From Allofournierella massiliensis (GTDB lineage: Bacteria; Bacillota; Clostridia; Oscillospirales; Ruminococcaceae): a stretch of DNA of 64,000 bases. Positions 43,376-51,792 of the stretch are shown here, piece by piece; position 1 is the stretch's first letter, and each line of letters opens with the position of its first letter. Location: positions 173,120 through 237,119 of the forward strand of contig NZ_SLUM01000001.1 of NCBI RefSeq assembly GCF_004345265.1, read 5' to 3'. The translations under genes and the position numbers were made by a program. The notes beneath the pieces are model-generated. The model had not been told where the DNA came from, did not search any database, and saw only the letters and a list, made by a program, of their open reading frames with translations.

Positions 43376-43705
43376 TCAGTTCCCGCTGCCATGCTGCTGG
43401 CCCAGCTTGAACAGACGCGCCATTTCCAGTAATTTCTGTTTGTTTTCCTCGGTCAGATCCTTGCTCTCGTTGTGCAAAGCATAGGTGAAGTCGTCGAAGG
43501 TGACGGTGGGCATGCCGTACAGGTAGTTCATGTCCACCCCGAACAGGGCCGCGATGGCCTCCATGGTGGCAGTGTCCGGCTCGCGCTCGCCCCGCTCATA
43601 CATGCTGATGGCGCTGCGGCTGATGCCCAGCCGCTCGGCCAGCTGGGGCTGGGTGAGCCCCTTTTGCAGCCGAAGCTGCTTTAAAATGGATGCAAATTGA
43701 CCCAT
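43376..43705 (-). CDS. XRE-family repressor of the phage-like element
   Basis: 109 residues from ATG 43705 (AAAGGAG site). Helix-turn-helix: QPQLAERLGISRSAISMYERG, named here by its ends QPQLAERLGIS and ISMYERGERE. A short C-terminal tail (EENKQKLLEMARLFKL) follows, the part usually recognised by ImmA. It has no S24 domain, so induction must rely on the ImmA partner. Divergent promoters with operator-like palindromes lie upstream. Confidence 0.9.
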   Translation of the reverse strand: MGQFASILKQLRLQKGLTQPQLAERLGISRSAISMYERGEREPDTATMEAIAALFGVDMNYLYGMPTVTFDDFTYALHNESKDLTEENKQKLLEMARLFKLGQQHGSGN

Positions 43706-43723
43706 GGGATCAGCTCCTTTCTG

Positions 43724-43813
43724 GTTTCTGAACTCATGATAACACGAAATGTGAATTCTGTAAAGGAAATATCCACAAAAGGTGTTGACACAGTTCGTGA
43801 ACCGATGTACAAT
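43724..43813. promoter_or_regulatory. Divergent lysogeny switch: two promoters and operator palindromes
   Basis: Leftward promoter: TTTACA (43764-43759), 17 bases, TATCAT (43741-43736). Rightward promoter: TTGACA (43785-43790), 17 bases, TACAAT (43808-43813). Palindrome GTTCGTGAAC (43793-43802) lies in the rightward spacer, and GTTTCTGAAC (43724-43733) lies just downstream of the leftward -10. Both are likely repressor sites. The following 150 bases hold a small hairpin (GACAC-GTGTC, near 43880) but no gene. Confidence 0.8.
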
Positions 43814-43966
43814 GAAACCGCCAAACAAGCCGGAAAAATTTTCCGGTTATTTCAGCTTGGTATATTTTTTTATTTGATAGGGACACAGAACGTGTCTTTA
43901 TTGGATAAAGAATAAGTATACCACAAAAAGTGCCCGATAACTCGGGCCGCAAAGGAGGGCGATGCG

Positions 43967-44185
43967 GTGGAAGGCTGGCAGGGCCTCGGGCCAAACCGGG
44001 GCCGGTTCGTGAGCAGGGCCGAGGGCTTCGCCGTGGCCTGCCGCGGGTGCGGCATCCTGCAATGGGACCCGCGGGCGGCAGAGGCGGCGGAGTTCAAAGC
44101 GATGCTGGAGGAATGGTATTTTTCCGGCAACTGGATCTGGAAGGAGGATACGGATGAAGAGCAGATGGACCTGGCGGGGCTGTGA
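43967..44185 (+). CDS. Small phage protein of unknown function
   Basis: 72 residues starting at GTG 43967 with AAAGGAGGG upstream; the nearby ATG 43962 is in another frame and stops after 16 codons. One CxxC (CRGCG) and an acidic C-terminus (KEDTDEEQMDL). It overlaps the next small frame. First gene behind the rightward promoter. No family recognised. Confidence 0.6.
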   Translation: MEGWQGLGPNRGRFVSRAEGFAVACRGCGILQWDPRAAEAAEFKAMLEEWYFSGNWIWKEDTDEEQMDLAGL

Positions 44186-44438
44186 GCGCTGCCAGTGGAA
44201 ACGGGACGGCGAGGGCAACTGCCTGTTGCCGGTTTGCATGAAGTCTATTTACAGTGGGAGGAAAAAGCGGAATGAGAAGCAGAGCGGAAACAATGGAATT
44301 TTTGCGCAGTTACCAGATTCAGCTGCACGAGGCGCGGCTGGTGAGCGAGCAGCTTCGGGAGCTGGAGGAGGTGATCACCCGGGTTACCCCTTATCTTGGG
44401 CAGGGGGTGCAGGTGGTGAGCGGGCCGAATCTGCATAA
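44154..44438 (+). CDS. Possible small Cys-rich phage protein
   Basis: ATG 44154 has AAGGAGG six bases upstream. The first 40 residues contain a zinc-binding-like pattern (WRGCERCQW, GNCLLPVC), but the remaining 54 overlap the next gene in another frame and are Gly/Ala-rich, as in a shadow. Either a real protein with an unusually long overlap or a coupling peptide. Confidence 0.38.
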   Translation: MKSRWTWRGCERCQWKRDGEGNCLLPVCMKSIYSGRKKRNEKQSGNNGIFAQLPDSAARGAAGERAASGAGGGDHPGYPLSWAGGAGGERAESA

Positions 44439-44709
44439 GCTGGAGCAAAGCGTGGAGCAGCTGGAAACGCTGCGGGGCCGGTTGGCGGAAAAACTGCAGG
44501 CGGCCAATGCGGCGCAGGCGCAGGTGCTGGTGGCCATTGAGCTGCTGGAGGATGAGAAACTCCGCCAGCTGATGCGGGCCCGCTATCTGCTGAACAAGAC
44601 CTGGCCGGACATCAGCCGGATGCTGGATATGGACGAACGCTGGCTGCGCCGCCAGCACGAGCAGGCGCTGAAGTGCATCAGCCTTCAGAACACCGCCTCG
44701 GCGGCATGA
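44272..44709 (+). CDS. Phage late-gene regulator (sigma-70 region 4/RinA/DUF1492-like)
   Basis: 145 residues from ATG 44272 (GGGAGGA site). Residues 15-95 form a long coiled coil; about 100-140 form a helix-turn-helix like sigma region 4 (RYLLNKTWPDISRMLDMD, WLRRQHEQALK). Proteins of this kind in Firmicute phages (RinA, ArpU, PBSX Xpf) switch on packaging and structural genes and lie just before terminase, as here. It probably acts on the repeat block that follows. Confidence 0.75.
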   Translation: MRSRAETMEFLRSYQIQLHEARLVSEQLRELEEVITRVTPYLGQGVQVVSGPNLHKLEQSVEQLETLRGRLAEKLQAANAAQAQVLVAIELLEDEKLRQLMRARYLLNKTWPDISRMLDMDERWLRRQHEQALKCISLQNTASAA

Positions 44710-44715
44710 AACCGC

Positions 44716-44791
44716 GAAAAGCCCGGAAAAAAACAAAATTGACCCTTGAAAAGCCCGGAAAAAATTGAAAATTGACCCTTAGAAAGCCCGG
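44716..44791 (+). repeat. Tandem repeat before the terminase genes
   Basis: Two 32-33-base units (44716-44747, 44748-44780) of GAAAAGCCCGG, an A-rich stretch and AATTGACCCTT, plus a third partial unit (AGAAAGCCCGG). The position between the late regulator and the small terminase subunit suggests a regulator-binding or packaging-start site. A short unassigned sequence of about 100 bases follows. Confidence 0.7.
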
Positions 44792-44899
44792 TTCGACCCG
44801 TGCTATCCTGTATCATGAGGAAAACAGGCGGAGGGGCCCGGAACGGAAACCGGGCTCCCCGCCTTTTTCCCACCCATTTTCAAACGGAAAGGAGTGTGA

Positions 44900-45130
44900 A
44901 TGCCAATGGCCGCGCAACAGGAGCAGGATCCCATCCAGCGTTTGCGGCAGGAGCTGATGGCCATCGCCATGGGGGAAAAGGAGTATCCGGAATACGGCAA
45001 AAACGGCGAGGAGATGATGCAGCTGCCCGGCCTTGCCATGCGGATGAAGGCCATGGAGATGCTGGTAAAGCTGCCGGATCTCTCGGCGGCGGAGCCGGTG
45101 CATCGGGTGGTGCTGGTGGATGACATTTGA
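44900..45130 (+). CDS. Probable terminase small subunit or packaging accessory
   Basis: 76 residues; AAAGGAG site. Mostly helical and charged, no clear DNA-binding motif; shorter than usual small terminases. Assigned by position: its 3' end overlaps the large terminase start by 11 bases. It may be a reduced small subunit or a new accessory protein. Confidence 0.5.
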   Translation: MPMAAQQEQDPIQRLRQELMAIAMGEKEYPEYGKNGEEMMQLPGLAMRMKAMEMLVKLPDLSAAEPVHRVVLVDDI

Positions 45131-46376
45131 CGAACGGCGGGCGCTGGGCGGGCTGATCGCCCCGGCCTTCCACGAAGCCCACAGGGCGATCCGTCGTGGG
45201 AAGGTGGGGGAGCTGGTGCTCACCGGCGGGCGGGGCAGCGCAAAAAGCAGCTGCGCGGCCATTGAACTGCTGGTGCAGCTGATGCGCCATCCGGACTGCC
45301 ACGCCGTGGCCCTGCGCCGGGTGGGCCGTACCCTGCGCGCCAGCGTGTGGAGCCAGCTGCTCTGGGCCATGGAGCAGCTGGGGCTGGAGCAGGAATTTGA
45401 AGCCAGCGTGACCCGGCTTGAGCTGGTGCACAAAACCACCGGCCAGTGCATCTGGTGCTTCGGGCTGGACGACGCGGCCAAGCTGAAAAGCATCAAGCCG
45501 CCCTTTGGTTACATCGGAGCGGTGTGGTTTGAGGAGCTGGATCAGTTTTCCGGCCCGGAGCAGGTGCGCAGCGCCGAACAGAGCCTGTTGCGGGGTGAGG
45601 GGCCGAGCCTTGTGATCAAAAGCTTCAACCCGCCCGCCCTGCCCGACAACTGGGCCAACCGGTACGCACGCCAGCCAAAGCCCGGCATGCTGGTGGTGCA
45701 TTCCGACTACCGGCAGCTGCCGCCCCACTGGCTGGGCGAGCGATTTTTGCAGGAGGCCGAGCACCTGCGGCGCACCAACGAGCGGGCCTACCGCCACGAA
45801 TATCTGGGTCAGGTGGTGGGCAGCGGCACCCTCGTATTCGACAACCTGAAGCTGGAACCCATTCCGGACGCCCAGATCGCCCGGCTGGAGCGGCGCTACC
45901 ACGGGGTGGACTGGGGCTGGTTCCCGGACCCCTGGGCCTTCAACAGCTGCGGCTACGATGCCGCCCGGCGGGTGCTGTACATCTGGGATGAGGCCACCCG
46001 CCGCCGCACCTCCAACGCGGACACCGCCCGCATCCTGCTGGAAAAGGGCGTCTGCGCGGGCGATGGCGAAACCCTCATCGCGGACAGCGCCGAGGAAAAA
46101 AGCTGCCGGGATTACCGGGCGCTGGGCCTGCCCTGCCGGGGAGCGGAAAAAGGCCCCGGCAGCGTGAAGGCGGGCATGAAGTGGCTGCAAAGCCTTGCGG
46201 AAATCCGCATCGACCCCGCCCGCTGCCCGGACACCGCAAAGGAGTTCAGCGAATACGAATACGACCGGGATCACGCCAGCGGTCAGGTTCTGGAGGGCTA
46301 CCCGGACCGGGACAACCACCACATCGACGCGGTGCGCTACGCCACCAGCCGCATCTGGCGGCGGGCGGGCAGCTGA
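45120..46376 (+). CDS. Phage terminase large subunit (PBSX/XtmB-like)
   Basis: 418 residues. ATPase: Walker A-like GGRGSAKSS near residue 37 and Walker B VWFEELDQF. Nuclease: VDWGW, IADSAEEKS and DNHHIDAVRYA supply the three acidic clusters of the RNase H-like fold. This is the PBSX-family large terminase (TIGR01547 type), which translocates DNA into the prohead and cuts it. All key residues are present. Headful cutting is usual for this family. Confidence 0.93.
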   Translation: MTFDERRALGGLIAPAFHEAHRAIRRGKVGELVLTGGRGSAKSSCAAIELLVQLMRHPDCHAVALRRVGRTLRASVWSQLLWAMEQLGLEQEFEASVTRLELVHKTTGQCIWCFGLDDAAKLKSIKPPFGYIGAVWFEELDQFSGPEQVRSAEQSLLRGEGPSLVIKSFNPPALPDNWANRYARQPKPGMLVVHSDYRQLPPHWLGERFLQEAEHLRRTNERAYRHEYLGQVVGSGTLVFDNLKLEPIPDAQIARLERRYHGVDWGWFPDPWAFNSCGYDAARRVLYIWDEATRRRTSNADTARILLEKGVCAGDGETLIADSAEEKSCRDYRALGLPCRGAEKGPGSVKAGMKWLQSLAEIRIDPARCPDTAKEFSEYEYDRDHASGQVLEGYPDRDNHHIDAVRYATSRIWRRAGS

Positions 46377-46403
46377 AACACACAGAAAGAAAGGAGAAGC
46401 ACG

Positions 46404-46613
46404 ATGCACAAATTCAAGGAATGGTTCCGGCGGCGGTTTCTGCCGGAATGGGCCCGGGATCAGCTGATGCGGGAGAACGCGGCCCTGCGGGCCAGGGAGG
46501 AGCAGCTGACAAGGGAGATCGAGCGGCTGGAAGCCTACATTCAGGGCATGCAGGCCGGAGTGCGGGCCCGCAACCGGCTGGCCGGGGCCCGGGGCTGGGA
46601 GGTGGAGGAATGA
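46404..46613 (+). CDS. Small coiled-coil phage protein
   Basis: 69 residues, AAAGGAG site before ATG. A basic N-terminus (FKEWFRRRFLPEW) precedes a single coiled coil (about residues 20-55). Its stop overlaps the portal start (ATGA). Function unknown; the position suggests a portal or packaging cofactor. Confidence 0.68.
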   Translation: MHKFKEWFRRRFLPEWARDQLMRENAALRAREEQLTREIERLEAYIQGMQAGVRARNRLAGARGWEVEE

Positions 46614-47986
46614 GCCTGTTCGGGGCCGCCTTCGGGCGGCAGATCCACAGCTTTGCCCAGGCCTACCCCGGCGCGCGGGACTGCACCACCGCCGCCATGA
46701 ACGCCGCCATTGAGGACTGGTTCCGCCTTTACTTTGACCGGGAGGTGACCGACACCGAGGATCCCTGCCAGCGGCTGCCCTACACGGTGGTGAGCAAGCT
46801 GAGCCGCAGCTGCTTTGCCGAGTACCGGGCCGCGGCCGAAGGGGGCGACGCCTTTGTGGGCGGGGTGCTGGCCGGGCTGGAAACGGTGCGCAAAAAGGCC
46901 ATGCAGCTGGCGCTGATCGGGGGCGAGGCTTGGCTCAAGCCGGTGCCGGGCCCCGGGGGCTTTGCCTTCACGGTGATGCGGCGGGATATGGTCACGGTGC
47001 TGGGCCGGGCCCCGGATGGGGAGGTCACCGCACTGGGCAGCGCCGAGCTGACCATGGAAAACGGCAAATTCTACACCCTGCTGGAGCGGCGCAGTCTGGA
47101 TGAAGCGGGCCGGCTGGTGATCGAAAACCGGCTGTTCTGCAGCTGGGACGGCCAGAGCCTGGGCAATCCGGTGGGGCTTTCCGCCCTGCCCCGGTATGCG
47201 GCGCTGGAGCCGAAGGCGGTGGTGGGCGACGTGGGGGGCCTCGGCCTTGTGAGCCTGCGCCTGCCGCTGGAAAACTGTGTGGACGGCAGCGCCGACCCGG
47301 TGAGCGTGTATGCGGCGGCGGCCGGGCTGATCCACAACATCAACCGCAACGAGCGCCAGCTGGACCGGGAGTTCGACCACGGCGAAAGCCGGGTGTTCGC
47401 CTCGGCGGATCTGCTGGACAAGCGGAAAAACGGCCGCCCGCTGCTGCCGCCCGGCCTGTTTGTGGGCATCGACGACGACATTTCCAACACCGGCGTCACC
47501 GTGTTCGCCCCCGCCCTGCGGCAGGAGAGCTTTCTGGCCCGCAAACGGGAATACCTGCGCAACGTGGAAAGCCTGATCGGCCTGAAGCGGGGCATTCTGG
47601 GCGAGGTGGAAGCCGCTCAGCGCACCGCCACCGAGGTGACCAGCAGCCAGGGCGATTACAGCCTGACCATTCAGGAGCTGCAGCAGATGTGGGAAAGTGC
47701 GGTGCGCCGGGCGCTGGTGCTCTGCGGCAGGCTGGGCAGGCTCTACCGGGTGCCGGGCGCCTTCGTGCCGGATCCGGCGCGGGCGGTGCGCATTGACTGG
47801 GGCAACGGCGTGCTGTTTGACCGGGACAGGGAATGGGCCGAGCTCATGCAGCTGGTGGAAGCGGGGCTGCTGAAGCCGGAGCTTGCCCTTGCCTGGAAAT
47901 ACGGCCTGCCCTGGGACACCGACGCCGACCTTGCCCGGGTGCGTCGGCAGCTGATGCCCGGCGAGACGGCCGCGAACAATTCATGA
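46610..47986 (+). CDS. Phage portal protein (A118/SPP1-like)
   Basis: 458 residues from ATG 46610 (GGAGG site). It begins with the AAIEDWFRLYF region and includes KKAMQLALIGGEAWLKP, the A118-type portal pattern, and the late ATEVTSSQGDYSLTIQELQ helix of the stem/crown region. It forms the dodecameric vertex channel for DNA. Fits directly between terminase and scaffold. Confidence 0.88.
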   Translation: MSLFGAAFGRQIHSFAQAYPGARDCTTAAMNAAIEDWFRLYFDREVTDTEDPCQRLPYTVVSKLSRSCFAEYRAAAEGGDAFVGGVLAGLETVRKKAMQLALIGGEAWLKPVPGPGGFAFTVMRRDMVTVLGRAPDGEVTALGSAELTMENGKFYTLLERRSLDEAGRLVIENRLFCSWDGQSLGNPVGLSALPRYAALEPKAVVGDVGGLGLVSLRLPLENCVDGSADPVSVYAAAAGLIHNINRNERQLDREFDHGESRVFASADLLDKRKNGRPLLPPGLFVGIDDDISNTGVTVFAPALRQESFLARKREYLRNVESLIGLKRGILGEVEAAQRTATEVTSSQGDYSLTIQELQQMWESAVRRALVLCGRLGRLYRVPGAFVPDPARAVRIDWGNGVLFDRDREWAELMQLVEAGLLKPELALAWKYGLPWDTDADLARVRRQLMPGETAANNS

Positions 47987-48067
47987 AAAAAGGCTTGCAG
48001 GTTTCGCAAAAGAACCGCGGGCCTTTTGTTTTGCCCAAAACCTGAAAAAAGAAAGGAGAACAAGGAT

Positions 48068-48526
48068 ATGCAGGAATGGCTGAAGGAGCTGCTGGGGGAG
48101 GCCTATACCCCCCAGCTGGAGGAGGCGCTGGCCGCAGAGCTGGCCCGGCGCTTTGTGAACCGGGAGGAGCTGGACGCTGCCCGTACCCAGGCGGCGGACT
48201 GGAAAAAGAAAGCCGAGCAGGCTCAGAAAACCGCGGAGGAGCAGGTGGCGGCGGTGCGCTTTGACGCCCAGCTGAACACGGCCATCGGCAAGGCGGGCGG
48301 CCGCAGCGAAAAGGCCATCCGGGCCCTGCTGGATCTGGACGGCCTGCGTGCCAGCAGCGACCGGGAAACCGCCATTGCCGCCGCGCTGGAGCAGCTGGAG
48401 CAGGAGAACGGCTATCTCTTCGGCGGCGCCACCCCGCCCCCCTACGCGGCGGGCACCGGCGCGGCCGTGCAGAGCGGCGAGCCGGATGAAGCCCTGCGCC
48501 GGGCCTTCGGGCTGGGCCGTGTCTGA
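48068..48526 (+). CDS. Phage scaffolding protein (minor structural GP20-like)
   Basis: 152 residues from ATG 48068 (AAAGGAG site). Rich in Ala, Glu and Gln with a long coiled coil (about 35-75) and a disordered Pro/Ala-rich tail ending in EPDEALRRAFGLGR, the capsid-binding end often seen in GP20-type scaffolds. Lies just before the major capsid gene. Confidence 0.82.
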   Translation: MQEWLKELLGEAYTPQLEEALAAELARRFVNREELDAARTQAADWKKKAEQAQKTAEEQVAAVRFDAQLNTAIGKAGGRSEKAIRALLDLDGLRASSDRETAIAAALEQLEQENGYLFGGATPPPYAAGTGAAVQSGEPDEALRRAFGLGRV

Positions 48527-48626
48527 CCGGTTGACACTGGGGCCCCGGGGGCCTCCCGCGGCGTTGCCCCGCCGTTTTATTCGATTCTGATTCAACAATT
48601 TGTATACAACAGGAGGAAAATACAAT

Positions 48627-49499
48627 ATGGCTAACAAGATTACCACCGCAGGCAAATTCATCCCTCTGCTGGACGAGGTGTACCGCACCGTGTCCCTCAC
48701 CGCCAAGCTGGACGGCCCCGAGGAGCTGGTGCGTCAGGGCGCCAACGCCAACGAGCTGATCATCCCCATGATCGAGATGCAGGGTCTGGGCGACTACGAC
48801 CGCAACAGCGGCTATGTGGCCGGTGACGTGACCATGACCAACGAGACCGTGAAGTGCAACTTCGACCGGGGCCGCATGTTCACCGTGGACAACATGGACG
48901 ACGCGGACAGCGCCGGCATCGCCTTCGGCCGTCTGGCGGGCGAGTTCATCCGCACCAAGGTGGCCCCCGAGCTGGATGCCTTCCGCTTTGCCAGCTACGC
49001 CTCCAAGGAGGGCGTTACCCAGAAGGCGGAGGATCTGGCGGACGGCGCTGCCGTGCTGGCGGCCCTGCGTGTGGCCACCAACGCCATGGACGAGGCCGAG
49101 GTGCCCATGGAGGATCGCCACCTCTTCATTACCCCCACTCTGGACGGCATGATCGCGGATCTGGACATCACCAGGAGCCGGGAGATTCTGTCCCGCTTTG
49201 CCAGCAAGACGCTGGTGCCCCAGACCCGCTTTTACACCGCCATCGAGCAGAAGGACGGCCACACCGGCGGTCAGGAGGCGGGCGGCTACGCCAAGGGCAG
49301 CGACGGCAAGGAGCTGAACTTCGTGGTTATCCACAAGCCCGCCCTGATCCAGTTTGAAAAGCATGTGGCGCCCAAGATCGTGACCCCTGACCAGAATCAG
49401 GAGGCGGACGCCTACAAGTACGGCTACCGCAACGTGGGCGTGGCGGACGTGTACAAAAACAAGCTGGCCGGCGTGTACGCCAGCCATAAGACCGCCTGA
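48627..49499 (+). CDS. Major capsid protein
   Basis: 290 residues from ATG 48627 (AGGAGG site). HK97-like features by size and layout: N-terminal arm, RGRMFTVDNMDDAD, VAPELDAFRFASYAS, a long mid helix and the C-terminal VHKPALIQFEK-like strand (VIHKPALIQFEK). It is the strongest-biased codon-use gene of the phage block, as expected for an abundant protein. A 100-base GC-rich leader precedes it. Confidence 0.9.
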   Translation: MANKITTAGKFIPLLDEVYRTVSLTAKLDGPEELVRQGANANELIIPMIEMQGLGDYDRNSGYVAGDVTMTNETVKCNFDRGRMFTVDNMDDADSAGIAFGRLAGEFIRTKVAPELDAFRFASYASKEGVTQKAEDLADGAAVLAALRVATNAMDEAEVPMEDRHLFITPTLDGMIADLDITRSREILSRFASKTLVPQTRFYTAIEQKDGHTGGQEAGGYAKGSDGKELNFVVIHKPALIQFEKHVAPKIVTPDQNQEADAYKYGYRNVGVADVYKNKLAGVYASHKTA

Positions 49500-49503
49500 G
49501 CCC

Positions 49504-49866
49504 ATGGTGGAGTATGCATTTTACCGGGACGTGTGGAAGGGTGAGATGAGCGAGCAGGAGTTCGCGGCGGCCAGTCGGGCCGCCGCGGCTCAGCTGGAAC
49601 GCTATAAGCGCATCTACTGCGTCACCGCCCCGGAAGAGGACAGCGAGGCCATGGCCCTTTGCGCCATGGCGGAGGCCCAGCACTTTTACGAAGCGGCGGA
49701 AAACGGCCAGCTGGTGGGCGGCATGCAGCTGGGCAGCCTGAGCCAGACCAGCGCCGCCCCCGCGCCGGATCTGAGCGCCGCGGCCAAAAGCCGGGAGCTC
49801 TACCGCTGCGCCGGTCTGTATCTGGACATCCGGCGAAATGAACAGGGGGTGGCGGCATGCGGCTGA
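49504..49866 (+). CDS. Probable head-tail connector protein
   Basis: 120 residues, starting four bases after the capsid stop with no strong ribosome site, so probably coupled. Mostly helical with EFAAASRAAAAQLERYK, as in adaptor proteins (gp6/gp15 type) that join the portal. Assigned by order and size. Confidence 0.65.
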   Translation: MVEYAFYRDVWKGEMSEQEFAAASRAAAAQLERYKRIYCVTAPEEDSEAMALCAMAEAQHFYEAAENGQLVGGMQLGSLSQTSAAPAPDLSAAAKSRELYRCAGLYLDIRRNEQGVAACG

Positions 49867-50300
49867 CCAACGGCCTGCCGGATTACCGCTTCTGCACCGA
49901 TACCGTCACGGTGTATCACGCGGCGTTCCAGCCGGAGTTTTCCTGCCGCCGCACCGTGCTGAACGGGGTCTATCTGGACGAGCGGGACGCAGCCGGGGCG
50001 GATGCCATCGGAACCACCGGTCAGCGGTACTGCTTTCTGCTGGCGCCCTGCGGCGGCTGGCGGCCGGTCTGGCGGCCCGGTGGCGCGGGTGCACAGCCGG
50101 AGGAACACTGGTTTTCGCTGGAGCCGGGCGACCGGGTGATGCCCGGCGAGGGCCCGGTGATTGAAACGGCGGAGCAGTGGCGGGTGTTTGTGCCCGCGGC
50201 GGTGCCGGGCCTTGCGGTGATCCGCGAGGTGGCGGCCAAACGGCTGGGCGGGCAGGTGCGCCATGTGGAAGCCCAGACCGAATGGTACAAAAAATGGTAA
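49857..50300 (+). CDS. Probable head-closure / minor capsid protein
   Basis: 147 residues overlapping the previous gene by 10 bases. Beta-rich with a DTVTVYHAAF start and EAQTEWYKKW end. Order (capsid, adaptor, this, tail terminator, tail tube) points to head closure (gp16-like). No motif proves it. Confidence 0.6.
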   Translation: MRLTNGLPDYRFCTDTVTVYHAAFQPEFSCRRTVLNGVYLDERDAAGADAIGTTGQRYCFLLAPCGGWRPVWRPGGAGAQPEEHWFSLEPGDRVMPGEGPVIETAEQWRVFVPAAVPGLAVIREVAAKRLGGQVRHVEAQTEWYKKW

Positions 50301-50314
50301 AGGAGGAAAACAGC

Positions 50315-50773
50315 ATGCTGGAACAGCTGCGGCAGTGGCTGGAGGGCTGGCCCGGCTGGGGCCGGGCTCCGGACATTGCCATCGACGGGCTGGAGCTGGC
50401 GGGCAGCGCGGTATCGCTGCGGCCGGGCGGCGCGGCGGAGAGCCGGTTCCGGGAGGACATTCTGGGGGGCGGCGAGCTTTTCACCAGCTACCGGTTCTGG
50501 CTGGAGCTGCGGCTGGAAAAGCCCCCCGGCGACGTGGCCACGGGCATGCAGAACGCGGTTCTGCTGCTGGCCCTGCAGGACTGGGTGAACGCCGAAAACG
50601 CCCGCCGCCGGGTGCCCGCGTTGTTTGAATCCGGTCGCCAGAGCCTGCGGGCGCTGGCAGCCGGGCTGCAGCAGGCCGGGCCGGATGGCCTTGCCCGCTA
50701 CCGGATGGAGCTGGTGGTGGAGCACATCACCGAGATGAAAGGAGAAACAGATGGAGAAGAACAAAAAGATTGA
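50315..50773 (+). CDS. Probable tail terminator / minor capsid protein
   Basis: 152 residues from ATG 50315 (AAAGGAGG site). Contains LFTSYRFWLELRLEKPPGD and a C-terminal YRMELVVEHIT strand, similar to tail-completion proteins by size and place just before the tube gene, whose start lies inside its end. Confidence 0.62.
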   Translation: MLEQLRQWLEGWPGWGRAPDIAIDGLELAGSAVSLRPGGAAESRFREDILGGGELFTSYRFWLELRLEKPPGDVATGMQNAVLLLALQDWVNAENARRRVPALFESGRQSLRALAAGLQQAGPDGLARYRMELVVEHITEMKGETDGEEQKD

Positions 50774-51257
50774 CCGCAAGTGGATGGCCCACTACATCGA
50801 CGCCGCCGAGCCCGGCGCGCTGGAGGGCAGCCCCAGCTATGTGCGGCTGGGCAAGGATCTGGAGGAATACAGCCCGGAGCTGAGCGCCAACGTGGAAAAG
50901 ACCCGGAACATTCTGGGCGAGACCAGCGTGATGGTGACCAGCTACGAAAAGAGCGGCAGCGTGGAAACTTATTACGCGGTGGCGGGCGACCCGCTGTTTG
51001 AGCGGCTGCAGGGCATTGTGGATGAGTGCAAGATTCTGGACGGCTGCGACACCACCGTGGTGGAGGTGCACATGTGGGAAGAGGAGGATCCGGAAACCGG
51101 CTTCCCCGCCGTGAAGGATCAGGCCACCATCGAGGTGAGCAGCTACGGCGGCGACGCCAACGGCTACCAGATCCCCTTCAACATCCATTACAAGGGCGTG
51201 CCGGTGAAGGGTCACTTCAAGCCGGACACCAAAGCCTTTACCCCGGACGAGGAGTAA
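50751..51257 (+). CDS. Major tail tube protein, module 1
   Basis: 168 residues; AAAGGAG site. Beta-rich with YVRLGKDLEEYSPELSANVE and late VEVSSYGGDANGYQ-type strands (IEVSSYGGDANGY), the pattern of siphophage major tail proteins. First of two tail tube genes in this element; a strong hairpin terminator follows directly, then chaperone and tape-measure genes. Confidence 0.82.
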   Translation: MEKNKKIDRKWMAHYIDAAEPGALEGSPSYVRLGKDLEEYSPELSANVEKTRNILGETSVMVTSYEKSGSVETYYAVAGDPLFERLQGIVDECKILDGCDTTVVEVHMWEEEDPETGFPAVKDQATIEVSSYGGDANGYQIPFNIHYKGVPVKGHFKPDTKAFTPDEE

Positions 51258-51268
51258 ACAAAAACCGG

Positions 51269-51308
51269 GCCGCCCGGGCCGAAAAAAAACGGGCCGGGCG
51301 GCTTTTTT
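51269..51308 (+). terminator. Terminator within the late operon after tail tube 1
   Basis: Stem 51269-51281 with 51290-51302 (one mismatch), 8-base A-rich loop and six Ts. It would make tube mRNA more abundant than the downstream tape-measure mRNA. Confidence 0.82.
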
Positions 51309-51342
51309 ACAGCAACGTGGCACAGAGCAGGGAGGAACAAAA

Positions 51343-51792
51343 ATGCAGGAATTGAACATCGACACCGGCGTGCGGGAGTACCGGATCAACGGCGGCGGGC
51401 TGCTGCGCTTTAACCCCAGCGACCCCAACGTGTACAGCCGGTTTTTGCAGGCGGCGGACCGGATCGCCGCCATCGAACAGGAGATGGCCGAAGAGGGCCG
51501 CGCCGCCGCCGCCACCGGCCAGAAGGCGCTGGAGCTGCTGGCGAAGGCCGACCGGAAAACCAAAGAGGTGCTGACCTGGGTGTTCGGGGAGGAAAACGAC
51601 TTCGACCGGCTGCTGGGCGGCGTGAATCTGATGGCGGTGGCCGCCAACGGCGAGCGGGTGGTGACCAACCTGTTCGCGGCGCTGCAGCCCCAGGTGCAGG
51701 CCGGGGCCGAGGCCTTTCTGAGCGCCCAGGCCGCACACCTTGCCGCCGCTGCCGATGCCCGGGAAGCCGCAAGGCGGGAGGCGGCCCGGTGA
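51343..51792 (+). CDS. Tail assembly chaperone-like protein, module 1
   Basis: 149 residues; AGGAGG site. Starts MQELNIDTGVREYRING and has a helical acidic/Ala-rich body with DRKTKEVLTWVFGEENDF. Position between tube and Gp15/tape measure matches the first tail assembly chaperone (gpG-like). Its stop overlaps the GTG start of the next gene. Confidence 0.68.
   Translation: MQELNIDTGVREYRINGGGLLRFNPSDPNVYSRFLQAADRIAAIEQEMAEEGRAAAATGQKALELLAKADRKTKEVLTWVFGEENDFDRLLGGVNLMAVAANGERVVTNLFAALQPQVQAGAEAFLSAQAAHLAAAADAREAARREAAR

Noticed and set aside
46181..46609. Upstream extension of the portal protein
   Set aside because: The extension lies over the terminase end and the coiled-coil gene in another frame and has shadow composition; ATG 46610 has a GGAGG site.
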